This document shows, piece after piece, positions 51,999 through 59,602 of a stretch of DNA of 59,602 bases. How positions within the stretch are numbered: position 1 is the first letter of the stretch; every line of letters begins with the position of its first letter. The DNA is from Spartobacteria bacterium. GTDB lineage: Bacteria; Verrucomicrobiota; Verrucomicrobiia; Chthoniobacterales; UBA6821. The stretch lies in contig CANIBV010000001.1 of assembly GCA_947466005.1 (NCBI GenBank), positions 1-59,602 on the forward strand, read 5' to 3'. The notes under the pieces were generated by a model that was not told where the DNA came from, searched no databases, and worked only from the letters and a program-made list of their open reading frames with translations. Made by a program: the position numbers and the translations under genes.

Positions 51999-52059
51999 AA
52001 CCCTTCCGATTATTGCCCTCGACTCCCGCCTGTCGACCCTCGACTTACCCGAAGAAACC

Positions 52060-52584
52060 CTACCAGCCTTCAGCGACCTTGCTGACGAGTTTCTCCGCCA
52101 TACGCTGGGCAGCAATCGGGTAGTTCATATTCTGGTTGGTGACCAGATCGGAGTTGACCCTGTCAGCCTCGGTGAAGAATGGGGTCACGCCGACAGCTGT
52201 TCCCTGCTGGAGAACGGCTCCGGTCGTGCGGTCAATCACACGGTAACTCACGGTAAGTGTCAGCTCGAACTCCGACGTCTGGAGCACGTTGTTCGCAAAG
52301 ATACGCATTGGCTGGCGCTGCACGCTGACGATTGCCCCCTCGATGATCGCGTCAGCACGGTCGGCCGACTCGATCCTGTAAGTGCCATCCTGCTGGAACT
52401 GCTTGGCAACGGCATCAGCCGTCTGAGCCTCAAGCCGGGGAATGAGCGTCTGATTTTTGAAGGTATTAACGGCTATGGTAGTCACCCGCCGCATCGGTGT
52501 TGGCTTGATCTCGCCTAGGTGGTAACCGCAACCGGAGAGGGAAAACAACAGCGGCAGGAAGAGGAACGCCTTTTTGGAGATCAT
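52060..52584 (-). CDS. lptE: LPS-assembly lipoprotein, LptE family
   Basis: 174 residues: lipobox LSGC (Cys19), GYHLGE after it, and the LptE-type continuation VTTIAVNTFKNQTLIPRLEAQTADAVAKQFQ, SVQRQPMRIFAN, TLTVSYRVIDRTTGAVLQQG. LptE plugs the LptD barrel that inserts LPS in the outer leaflet; in verrucomicrobial genomes the family is annotated as LptE/RlpB-like. It overlaps bamD by four bases (ATGA), so two outer-membrane assembly factors are cotranslated. Confidence 0.87.
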   Translation of the reverse strand: MISKKAFLFLPLLFSLSGCGYHLGEIKPTPMRRVTTIAVNTFKNQTLIPRLEAQTADAVAKQFQQDGTYRIESADRADAIIEGAIVSVQRQPMRIFANNVLQTSEFELTLTVSYRVIDRTTGAVLQQGTAVGVTPFFTEADRVNSDLVTNQNMNYPIAAQRMAEKLVSKVAEGW

Positions 52585-53813
52585 GGTGCGAGAGGGGTCT
52601 TTTGATTAGGATTCTGGACCGGTGGCTCCTGAAGAGGGATCGGATTGGCGTCCCGCATATTGCCCTTCATCTCAGGACGTGGAAGCGGGACTTCCTCACC
52701 CACAATCTCCTTGCGTGGGGGGCCGTCATAGTTAGCAAGGGCACTGGACTCGACTTGAGCCTGAAGTCGGCGGCGCTCCGCCAACCGCTCACCGGTTTCC
52801 GGACGCTCCTGCCCGGTTCGGAGGGCATCCTCCCCATAGAGGGCCTTGAGTTCGTCGAGTCGGGTTTTGGCTACGGTTGCATCCTCACTTTGAGGGAAGC
52901 GTCGGATCACATCGTTGTAGTAGATTGAGGAGGCCTTGAATTCCTTGTTGAAGTCATAGAAGCGGGCCACCCGCAGTGTATCGGCCGACTCCTTGGAGAC
53001 CATGCTCTTCATATTCAGACCAGCCTGGGGAACCTTTTCACTGTTAGGGTACTGAAGAAGGAAATCCTGATAGTTGTTCTGGGACTCCTTGAGCGCGGAG
53101 AGATCCTGGGATTTTCCGGTCATTCCAAGCCGCTGATAGACATAGCCGATCTGGTAGGAGGCGGTGGCACATGCGGAACTGTTGGGGTATTTATCCAGGA
53201 CTTTTTGATAGGCAGCGATGGCTTCTTGGGCCTTCCCTTGCTTCTCCTTGGCGAGTCCCAAGTTGAACTGCGTCACCGGCGCATGCTTGCTGTACGGAGA
53301 AACCTTAAGGATCGCCGCATACATCTCCTCCGACTTTTCCATGGAAGAGGCCAAGGGTATGCCGAGAAACTTCACCTTCATCCCCTTGAGGTAAGCATTG
53401 GCGATGTCGATCTGGTCGGCAACGGCCTCCTCGAAATTCTTTGTCTGCGGATACTTCTGAAGGAGCGTCTGGTACTCCTTGAAAGCCGCATCGAAACTAC
53501 CGCTCTGCTTGAGTTGTTTCGCGAGCCCAAACTGAGCCGCCGGCGCCTCGGCACTCTTTGGGGAACTACGGGCGATGTAGCGATAACTCTTGATGGCATT
53601 CTGCGCATCACCTGAATCAGCAAAGGCATCGGCTGCGGTCAACTGGTCAGCGGCTGTTGCTGAAGAGATCAGGCTGTTAGTGATCGATTGCGACTTCACA
53701 AGGCCCTCGGATTCGGCATGGAGTGAAAGGGGGACGCCCGCAAGAAGAACAATCGTCGACAGGCATTTCAAAAGCCTCTGCCGAAGTGGAAAATTGTGTC
53801 CTATGATTATCAT
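52581..53813 (-). CDS. bamD: BamD-like outer-membrane assembly TPR protein
   Basis: 410 residues with a signal peptide (LSTIVLLAGVPLSLHA) and five or more TPR-like repeats (such as FGLAKQLKQSGSFDAAFKEYQTLLQKYPQ, FNLGLAKEKQGKAQEAIAAYQKVLDKYPNS and FNKEFKASSIYYNDVIRRFPQSEDA in parts), the BamD/ComL pattern. It lacks an obvious lipobox, unlike E. coli BamD, and is longer (245 there), with a Pro-rich tail. It leads the bamD-lptE-rsmI operon. A periplasmic TPR role other than BamD is possible. Confidence 0.75.
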   Translation of the reverse strand: MIIIGHNFPLRQRLLKCLSTIVLLAGVPLSLHAESEGLVKSQSITNSLISSATAADQLTAADAFADSGDAQNAIKSYRYIARSSPKSAEAPAAQFGLAKQLKQSGSFDAAFKEYQTLLQKYPQTKNFEEAVADQIDIANAYLKGMKVKFLGIPLASSMEKSEEMYAAILKVSPYSKHAPVTQFNLGLAKEKQGKAQEAIAAYQKVLDKYPNSSACATASYQIGYVYQRLGMTGKSQDLSALKESQNNYQDFLLQYPNSEKVPQAGLNMKSMVSKESADTLRVARFYDFNKEFKASSIYYNDVIRRFPQSEDATVAKTRLDELKALYGEDALRTGQERPETGERLAERRRLQAQVESSALANYDGPPRKEIVGEEVPLPRPEMKGNMRDANPIPLQEPPVQNPNQKTPLAP

Positions 53814-53978
53814 CCGAGTCTGAAACGCTAGGGAAAGAGACCCTCCAGCGTCAAGAAAGCGCTCATCATAGAGAGCGGCAGGGCTTCAGTGGGGTTACTC
53901 GGGCATCTTCCCCTGTCATCGGGCAGTTTTTTGTGTGACTGAAAAAATTAGGTGAATCGGAGGTGATCCAAAACAGGA

Positions 53979-53993
53979 ACATTGAAAAAACAG
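53979..53993. repeat. 15-base direct repeat, first copy
   Basis: ACATTGAAAAAACAG occurs here and again at 54746-54760. Each contains a TTG-AAA-AAA-CAG at the head of a gene reading frame (the TetR-type frame and the ABC1/UbiB kinase). The first TTG is probably not used because ATG 54042 fits better. Perhaps chance, perhaps a shared start region. Confidence 0.55.
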
Positions 53994-54041
53994 CTTCTTT
54001 CCCGCAGTGGAAAACTCTGCTATTATATGATCCTAGATCGT

Positions 54042-54746
54042 ATGAAAACTTCCAAAAAAGCCAAAACCGCAACCACGAAGTCCAAGGCGTCCTCCGGAGT
54101 CAGTAAGGTGCGCCAGTCGATCCTCGATGCTTACATCGCCCAGCTTCAAAAGACTGGAAAGGCACATGTCTCAGTACACAGCCTTTGCCTCGATTTGAAG
54201 ATCCGCGAAAAGGAGTTCTACGGCGAATTCCCCTCTCTGAGTGCCGTGGAGAAGCACTTTTGGAAAGAGTGGATTGAAAGGATCATCGACGCGGTCTCCT
54301 CCGGGAAAGAATGGGGAGCCTTCAGTGCCAAGGAACAATACCTCGCCTTCCTCTTTGCTTTTGCAGGTGAGGCGCTGGAGCACCGTTCCCTGCTTGAGCA
54401 GCGCTTTGCAAAACTCACCCTCCTCTGCAGTCCGGACACCCTTGATGGCTTGAAGAGCTCATTCAAGGACTTTGCTGTTGGTATCATTGCACGCGGCATG
54501 GAGAGCGGTGAGATCGCCCATCGAGGCCCGTTGGGAAATGTCTACCCGGAAGTTCTCTACATCCATTGGCGAAGCGTACTGGAGTATTTTCTCAAGGACG
54601 AGAGCACGAGATTCGAGAGGACCGACGCCTTCATCGAGAAGACCGTGGAACTCGCCTTCGACCTCCTGCGCACACAGGCCGTTGATTCGGCTGCCGACCT
54701 CATCCGCTTCCTTCTTCCTCAGATCACCCGCTTCGGGAAACACTGA
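54042..54746 (+). CDS. TetR-family-like transcriptional regulator
   Basis: 234 residues from ATG 54042. After a basic Lys/Thr/Ser-rich head, a TetR-type helix-turn-helix is recognised (RQSILDAYIAQLQKTGKAHVSVHSLCLDLKIREKEFYGEFPSL in parts), followed by an all-helical ligand domain. LDLKIREKEFYGEF is the recognition helix. TATTAT at 54021-54026 could be its -10. It is two bases from the ABC1/UbiB kinase gene and probably controls or belongs with it. Confidence 0.75.
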   Translation: MKTSKKAKTATTKSKASSGVSKVRQSILDAYIAQLQKTGKAHVSVHSLCLDLKIREKEFYGEFPSLSAVEKHFWKEWIERIIDAVSSGKEWGAFSAKEQYLAFLFAFAGEALEHRSLLEQRFAKLTLLCSPDTLDGLKSSFKDFAVGIIARGMESGEIAHRGPLGNVYPEVLYIHWRSVLEYFLKDESTRFERTDAFIEKTVELAFDLLRTQAVDSAADLIRFLLPQITRFGKH

Positions 54747-54760
54747 CATTGAAAAAACAG
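54746..54760. repeat. 15-base direct repeat, second copy
   Basis: Second copy of ACATTGAAAAAACAG, here overlapping the TetR stop codon and the TTG start (54749) of the kinase gene. Confidence 0.55.
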
Positions 54761-56149
54761 AAATCCTCCTCCGTCGGCAATAGCGCTGAGGGAGGGGAAA
54801 AGCTCCTGAACAAGGGGGATAAAAGAATACCCCAGGATTCGATCAAGAGCACACCGATCAGCCGCATGGCGGCACTCGGCGGAACAGGGGCCAAGGTAGG
54901 CATCAACTACCTCAAGTATTACGGCAAGCGCGCCATGGCAGGGGGCGCCGCTTCATCGAAGGAAACACACGCCCTTGAGCGCGACGAGAAAAACGCCGGC
55001 GCGATCTACGATACCTTCAGCAAACTGAAAGGTGGCCCGCTGAAACTAGCGCAGATGCTCAGTATCGACAAAAATCTCCTTCCTCCCGCCTACGCACGGC
55101 AGTTCGTCCAGGCCCAGTACTCCGTCCCTCCCCTCTCCTATCCGCTGGTGGCGCGCACCTTCCGGCGGGATTTCGGCAAGGATCCACTCGATCTCTTCGA
55201 GACCTTTGGGCGCGAAGCCGCCCACGGGGCGTCAATCGGTCAGGTTCACAAGGCTTCCCTCAAGGGCAAGCAGTACGCCGTCAAAGTCCAGTATCCCGGC
55301 GTAGCCGATAGCCTGAAGAGCGACCTGCGCGTAGTGAAACCGATCGCCTTGCGCATCCTGGGCCTCCGTGAGCGCGATGTGGACCTGTACTTCCACGAGG
55401 TCGAGACACGCCTCCTCGAGGAGACGAACTACGAACTCGAACTGGAACGCTCCATTCATCTCTCCAAAGCCTCGGCTCATTTGCCGAATGTGGAGTTCCC
55501 CGAGTACCACCCGGAACTCTCCTCCCGTAATATCCTCACGATGAAATGGATCGACGGCATGCCGTTGGATCAGTTTGCCGATGGGGATGCTACTCAAGTG
55601 GAACGCGATAGCATCGGTCAGGCTCTCTGGGACTTTTATGCCCATCAGGTCCACGACCTGAACCTCTTCCATGCCGACCCCCACCCAGGCAACTTTCTCG
55701 TGAGCGGAAAGAATCTCTGCGTCCTTGATTTTGGCTGCACCAAGCAGATCACCCGTGAGTTTTACAGGAAGCAGTTCCGCTTCCTGGACCCCGCTATTCC
55801 CGATAATCCGGTGCTTCTGGAAGAGGCTCTTCGCGATCTCGACGTGATCATTCCTAGCGACAAGGAAAAAGAAATCACCCAGATCATGATGCTCTGCCGG
55901 ACTTGGCTGGACCTGCTTGCCCTCCCTTTTCGATCAGGCAACTTCGACTTCGGGGATCCTGTCTTCCTGAAATCAATCTACGACCTCGGCGACGAGAATA
56001 GGAAGGCCGACAACCTTCGCACCATGAAGGGGAAGCGTGGATCTCCCGACACCATCTACGTGAACCGCGCCTTCTTCGGCCTCTACAGCCTCCTCGGGAG
56101 GCTCAGGGCGAGAGTGAAGGTTTCCCTACCCGAGTGGCTCAACCAATAA
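54749..56149 (+). CDS. ABC1/UbiB (ADCK) family atypical kinase
   Basis: 466 residues from TTG 54749; ATG 54866 (residue 40) is a shorter alternative. AarF/COQ8-type fold: KLGG-like PLKLAQMLS, GASIGQVHKASLKGK, the nucleotide Lys in YAVKVQYPGV (Lys179), ETNYELELERS, DPHPGNFLV and the LDFGC metal motif. UbiB/COQ8 supports ubiquinone or menaquinone synthesis by ATP-dependent lipid extraction. The family has KxGQ at the lid; here it reads KLAQ (PLKLAQML). The regulator gene precedes it by two bases. Confidence 0.9.
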   Translation: MKKQKSSSVGNSAEGGEKLLNKGDKRIPQDSIKSTPISRMAALGGTGAKVGINYLKYYGKRAMAGGAASSKETHALERDEKNAGAIYDTFSKLKGGPLKLAQMLSIDKNLLPPAYARQFVQAQYSVPPLSYPLVARTFRRDFGKDPLDLFETFGREAAHGASIGQVHKASLKGKQYAVKVQYPGVADSLKSDLRVVKPIALRILGLRERDVDLYFHEVETRLLEETNYELELERSIHLSKASAHLPNVEFPEYHPELSSRNILTMKWIDGMPLDQFADGDATQVERDSIGQALWDFYAHQVHDLNLFHADPHPGNFLVSGKNLCVLDFGCTKQITREFYRKQFRFLDPAIPDNPVLLEEALRDLDVIIPSDKEKEITQIMMLCRTWLDLLALPFRSGNFDFGDPVFLKSIYDLGDENRKADNLRTMKGKRGSPDTIYVNRAFFGLYSLLGRLRARVKVSLPEWLNQ

Positions 56150-56162
56150 AAAAGGGCGGGGC

Positions 56163-56192
56163 AAAAAAAACGCGGGGCTGGAGGGCCCCGCG
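56163..56192 (-). terminator. Rho-independent terminator after the HdeD-like gene
   Basis: CGCGGGGC (56171-56178) pairs with GCCCCGCG (56185-56192), 6-base loop. On the leftward strand the stem is followed by eight T residues (56170-56163). It may also slow rightward transcription from the UbiB gene, which ends 14 bases earlier. Confidence 0.85.
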
Positions 56193-56240
56193 CTTAGGTA
56201 GCGCTTCCGCACTTCCTGATTTTTTAAAAGGGTAATCTGC

Positions 56241-56795
56241 TTACTTCTTCTCTGCGGAAAGGCCGAGACCCAGCCATCCAACTCCCGCGAAGATGAGCTC
56301 GATACCAAGGAAAAGACCGAGCATGTAAAGACCCGTGCCTGGCCACTGGGAGATGATCAGTCCGCCCAAGATGACGGAGATAGCCGCGCTGAAGAGGACC
56401 CAACCGGCTCCCTTGTGATGACGCATCTTGAAGGCAAGGAAGGCACGAAAGATACCGCCGATCAGGATGGCCCAGCCGAGGAAGAGGGTGAAGGCGATGG
56501 CTGCCTTGAAGGGATGTGCAATAAAGACGTACCCGGCGACGCCATAGGCGATTGCGACAAGGGCATACCAAAGGTGGCTCTTCCATCCGCCGATCGTGAA
56601 GAGCTTGATGAGCTGAAAGGCACAGGCAAACATCAAAATAAAGCCGATGAAGGTGGCTATGGCAGCAGTCGCAACAAGTTGGTCACCAAGGGCAATGAAG
56701 CCGAGCAGGATCATGGCGATGCCGCCGGCAATCGCCCAACCGCGGGATACTGGTGGAAGTGGAATCTGAGGGATAGGGGAAGTCGTGTTGTCCAT
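56241..56795 (-). CDS. HdeD-like membrane protein
   Basis: 184 residues with six hydrophobic segments in three pairs, the HdeD (DUF308) pattern. WAIAGGIAMILLGFIAL, IGGIFRAFLAF and WVLFSAAISVILGGLIISQWPGTGLYMLGLFLGIELIFAG contain the repeated Gly-x-Leu/Ile-pairs and the WPxxG motif. HdeD is an acid-resistance membrane protein in E. coli; function here unknown. Terminator immediately downstream. Confidence 0.85.
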   Translation of the reverse strand: MDNTTSPIPQIPLPPVSRGWAIAGGIAMILLGFIALGDQLVATAAIATFIGFILMFACAFQLIKLFTIGGWKSHLWYALVAIAYGVAGYVFIAHPFKAAIAFTLFLGWAILIGGIFRAFLAFKMRHHKGAGWVLFSAAISVILGGLIISQWPGTGLYMLGLFLGIELIFAGVGWLGLGLSAEKK

Positions 56796-56905
56796 AGCAG
56801 GCCTTTATGGCCCCCCCCTCACCTGATGACAAGGTATAAAGGATAAACCGCGTTGTGCCCAAAAGCGTGCTTGGCGTGCCGCCCCAATGGATATTCCCCA
56901 GGTAG

Positions 56906-58066
56906 TCAGTGTGTTTTACTCCCCTTGGGCAGGCTTTTTCCGAGGGCGATAAGATGCCCTACCTGGGTCGCGCATTGTTCCAGCATGGCGGGGGCGCGGC
57001 GCCGAAGATCCTTATCGGGTACGGACTCTTCCAACGCAGAAAAAAAGGCCTCGATGCCGAGTGCCCTGACTTCCTCTGCTCCGGGTCCGAGTGAACCGCA
57101 GATCGCGATCACCGGGATACCCAGTTTCCCAGCGACAGCCGCCACGCCCGCCGGCGCCTTGCCGAAGGCGGTCTGCCCGTCCATACGCCCCTCGCCGGTG
57201 ATCACAAGATCGCATCCGGTGATCCTTTGCCCGAGCCCTATGGTGGACGTGACAAGCTCCGCACCGGGACGCATCAGGGCGTCCAGAAACGCAACCAGCC
57301 CGGCTCCAAGCCCCCCGGCGGCTCCTGCACCGGGCAACCGTGCGACATTGATCCCCAAATCCTTTCGGATCACGGCAGCCAACCTCTTCAGTCCCTCATC
57401 AAGATGTTTCACCATAGCCGGGGTGGCCCCCTTTTGGGGGCCGTAAACGACTGCGGCTCCGCGCTGACCGCAGAGTGGATTGCTGACATCGCAAGCAACG
57501 GAGACAGTTACCATTTCAATCCTCGGATCGCGCCCGGTGACATCGATCCTGGCCAACCTCGTCAGCGCCCCACCCCCTTCATCCAATTCGCGGTTATGGG
57601 AGTCATAAAACCTGACGCCTAACGCCCGGGCCATGCCCATCCCCCCGTCGTTGGTCGCGCTGCCTCCGATGCCGACGAGGATCTCCTTGACGCCCTGGTC
57701 AAGGGCAGCGCTGATCAGCTCACCGGTGCCACGCGTACTGGTAAACATGGGGTTGTATTCGCCGGGCTTAAGAAGGGTGAGACCGCTCGCCATCGCCATC
57801 TCGATCACCGCCTTGTGCCCATCGCCAGTGATTCCAAAGGCGGAGTTGATCCTGCGTCCGAGAGGATTGTGAACCCGACACCTGATCAAGCGCCCCCGGG
57901 TTGCCTCGACGATGGCCTGGACGGTTCCGTCACCGCCGTCGGCCATCGGAATCTTCAGCACCGACGCGCGGCGCAGTGCCTTCTTCAACCCGCGCCCGAT
58001 GCACTCGGCAGCCTCCGAGGCCGTCAGACTGCCTTTGAAAGCATTCGGAACGACGGCTATCTTCAT
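56906..58066 (-). CDS. Glycerate kinase, GarK/GlxK type
   Basis: Phosphorylates D-glycerate (to 2-phosphoglycerate) with ATP. 386 residues. PNAFKGSLTASEAAECIGRGL, PMADGGDGTVQAIVEATRG, GVKEILVGIGGSATNDGGMGMARALG and GPGAGAAGGLGAGLVAFL are the conserved class I glycerate kinase motifs. It lies 17 bases downstream of the RND gene on the same strand, maybe by read-through; no other glycerate or glyoxylate genes are visible. Confidence 0.93.
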   Translation of the reverse strand: MKIAVVPNAFKGSLTASEAAECIGRGLKKALRRASVLKIPMADGGDGTVQAIVEATRGRLIRCRVHNPLGRRINSAFGITGDGHKAVIEMAMASGLTLLKPGEYNPMFTSTRGTGELISAALDQGVKEILVGIGGSATNDGGMGMARALGVRFYDSHNRELDEGGGALTRLARIDVTGRDPRIEMVTVSVACDVSNPLCGQRGAAVVYGPQKGATPAMVKHLDEGLKRLAAVIRKDLGINVARLPGAGAAGGLGAGLVAFLDALMRPGAELVTSTIGLGQRITGCDLVITGEGRMDGQTAFGKAPAGVAAVAGKLGIPVIAICGSLGPGAEEVRALGIEAFFSALEESVPDKDLRRRAPAMLEQCATQVGHLIALGKSLPKGSKTH

Positions 58067-58083
58067 GAATCCACCGGATCCAC

Positions 58084-59602
58084 CTAGTCTTTCGCTGCGC
58101 CTTTCTTCGCCCGCTCGAACCAGGAGAAGCAGACGGGAATAATGAAGATGGCGACGAGTGTCGATGCGAGCATGCCTCCGACAACGGTCGAGCCGAGCAC
58201 TCGGCGCGACACGGCACCAGAGCCTGTGGCAATGCAGAGCGGCACGCAGCCCAGGATAAAGGCAAAGGCGGTCATCAGGATCGGACGCAATCGGAGTTTG
58301 GCCGCATCGAGCGCCGCCTGGATCACAGGCTGACCACGCTCCACCTCCTCCTTGGCGAACTCCACGATCAGGATCGCATTCTTGGCGGCCAGACCGATCA
58401 GCATGATGAGACCGATCTGCGCGTAAACATCGTTATCCATGCTTCTCCCCCAGAGCGCGATGATGGCTCCGAAGACTGCGATCGGAGTACACAGGAGAAC
58501 GCTGAAAGGAAGCGACCAGCTTTCGTACTGCGCGGCCAGAATGAGGAAAACGAAGAGTAGCGACAGGGTAAAGATGGCCGTGGGCGGGATACCCTGAGAG
58601 GCAAGCTTCTCCTGAAATGACATTCCGAAGTAATCGAAGCCCATGCCGGGGGGCATGGTGGCCTTGAAGGTCTCCTCGAGGGCCTTCATCACCTGACCGG
58701 TGCTCACACCGGGAGCTCCGTTGATGTTGATCTGGGCGCAGTTGAACATGTTAAAGCGCATGGTGAATTCCGGCCCCTGCATCGGCTTCACCGTCAGGAG
58801 ACTTGAAAGCGGCACGGCATCCCCCTTGTTGTTTCGGACATAGAAGAGCGAGGCATTCTTGGGGTCGGTGCGGCTGGTACCCTCCGCCTGGATGTACGCG
58901 TAGTACTGGAGGTTGAACCTGTTGAAGTAGTTCACAGGCACGCCACCCAGGAAGCACTGGAGCGTCCGATAGGCCTCGCTCAGATCGACACCCAGCATCA
59001 TGCAGAGAGCCGGATCGATGACCATGGAAACCTGGGGAACGGATGGGAGGTACGTCGAGGTGACCGATCCGATCTCGGGGCGCTTCTTGATGGCAGCCAT
59101 GAAGAGACCGAAGTTCTTCTCGAGAAACTGCGGATCGATCCCTTCGCGATCCTCCAGAATGAAGGTGGTGCCTCCGGAGGTGCCGATGCCGGGAATGGCC
59201 GGCGGCGGGAAGCAGAAGTTGATGGCTCCGGGCACGGGAGCGATCTTTTTGTTGATGGACTGGAGCAGGCTGAAGGCGTCCTGACCGGGAGCCTTGCGCT
59301 CATCCCATGGCTTGAGGGTGATGAAGTAGAAGGCGCTGTAGGTTGTCTGGACCCCGCTCAGGAGGTTGAAGCCGACGATGGTCGTGACATGCTCGACTCC
59401 CGGCATCTGGCTGATGATGTCGGAGACCTGCCTGGAGACTTGGTCGGTGCGCTGCTGGGAGGAAGCATTCGGGAGTTGGGAGAAGGCGTAGAGGTAGCCG
59501 TTGTCCTCTTCGGGAACAAAGGAGGTCGGCAGCTTGGAGCCGAAGAGCCCGGAGAGGGCCACCATTCCAAGGAGCAGGAAGGCAGCCACGAAGCTCTTGC
59601 GA
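58084..59602 (-). CDS. RND efflux transporter, HAE1/AcrB family, N-terminus cut by window edge
   Basis: Inner-membrane proton-driven multidrug or solvent pump subunit; about 506 C-terminal codons are visible, with the reading frame open to the right edge. KLPTSFVPEEDNGYLY marks the porter entry, FEMxGxSFQE-like YFGMSFQEKLASQG precedes the second membrane domain, and LIGLAAKNAILIVEFAKEE, LRPILMTAFAFILGCVPL and GGMLASTLVAIFIIPV are HAE1 hallmarks. Its MFP and outer-membrane partners must be upstream, outside the window. Substrate unknown. Confidence 0.95.
   Translation of the reverse strand, partial: RKSFVAAFLLLGMVALSGLFGSKLPTSFVPEEDNGYLYAFSQLPNASSQQRTDQVSRQVSDIISQMPGVEHVTTIVGFNLLSGVQTTYSAFYFITLKPWDERKAPGQDAFSLLQSINKKIAPVPGAINFCFPPPAIPGIGTSGGTTFILEDREGIDPQFLEKNFGLFMAAIKKRPEIGSVTSTYLPSVPQVSMVIDPALCMMLGVDLSEAYRTLQCFLGGVPVNYFNRFNLQYYAYIQAEGTSRTDPKNASLFYVRNNKGDAVPLSSLLTVKPMQGPEFTMRFNMFNCAQININGAPGVSTGQVMKALEETFKATMPPGMGFDYFGMSFQEKLASQGIPPTAIFTLSLLFVFLILAAQYESWSLPFSVLLCTPIAVFGAIIALWGRSMDNDVYAQIGLIMLIGLAAKNAILIVEFAKEEVERGQPVIQAALDAAKLRLRPILMTAFAFILGCVPLCIATGSGAVSRRVLGSTVVGGMLASTLVAIFIIPVCFSWFERAKKGAAKD

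Noticed and set aside
1..59602. CRISPR arrays, insertion sequences or integrases.
   Set aside because: I found no repeat-spacer pattern and no transposase or integrase motifs in any frame that I examined.

Overview
The window is a densely packed chromosomal segment of a diderm (Gram-negative) bacterium. Outer-membrane functions are explicit: an Mla lipid-transport operon, LptE, BamD, an RND pump and lipoproteins with lipoboxes. The mix of genes points to Verrucomicrobiota or a related PVC lineage: a long plant/cyanobacteria-type IspH, tandem PilB/GspE and PilT ATPases, CheA with a long N-terminal extension, and intergenic repeats built on a CGCAGAGGCGCAGAG core. This placement is inference from gene content; no rRNA is present. 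I see no prophage, transposase, CRISPR array or plasmid functions. Both ends are cut inside genes (cheA at the left, an RND pump at the right).

Layout. 0-8.5 kb: cheA (leftward, C-terminus cut), an SPFH protein, two divergent papain-like envelope proteins with overlapping 5' ends, an MFS transporter, bioA, a small ribbon-helix-helix protein, an isochorismatase-like protein and tRNA-Cys. 8.8-11.7 kb: mlaE-mlaF-mlaD-mlaC plus a small secreted protein. 11.9-14.7 kb, leftward: cysE-cysteine desulfurase-sprT. 14.8-22.3 kb: a DUF6941-like protein, an MBL hydrolase, rplM-rpsI with a clear terminator, an Mpv17-like membrane protein, uppP, two tandem lipoproteins, a Ysc84-like protein, a redoxin-like protein, frr and pyrH. 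22.6-24.4 kb, leftward: NMP kinase, zinc ribbon, fmt. 24.5-27.9 kb: two consecutive PilB/GspE ATPases. 28-31.5 kb: small envelope genes, a MerR-like protein, then mntR/mntH divergent around a perfect palindrome. 31.5-40.3 kb, all rightward: an rRNA methyltransferase-like protein, a DUF883/holin/glycine-rich membrane trio, two PilT ATPases, coaX and dnaE. 40.7-45 kb: gpmA-pepF-histidine kinase-bcp with almost no spacing. 45-48.6 kb, leftward: nnrD/E fusion flanked by two hairpin repeats, ispH and an L,D-transpeptidase. 48.8-51.2 kb: an unknown gene, a degenerate LysM/L,D-transpeptidase and accA. 51.2-53.8 kb, leftward: bamD-lptE-rsmI. 54-56.1 kb: TetR plus an ABC1/UbiB kinase. 56.2-59.6 kb, leftward: HdeD-like protein, glycerate kinase and the RND pump.

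Most genes are housekeeping or envelope functions. Notable themes are type IV pilus motors (two assembly and two retraction-type ATPases within 11 kb), envelope biogenesis (Mla, BamD, LptE, UppP, L,D-transpeptidases, lipoproteins) and sulfur handling (cysE, cysteine desulfurase, tRNA-Cys). I do not see one clearly new multi-gene system. The best candidates for follow-up are the LysM/L,D-transpeptidase pseudoenzyme, the bacterial Mpv17-like protein, the repeat pair around nnrD/E, the MntR-type operator, and the redox-linked orphan histidine kinase.
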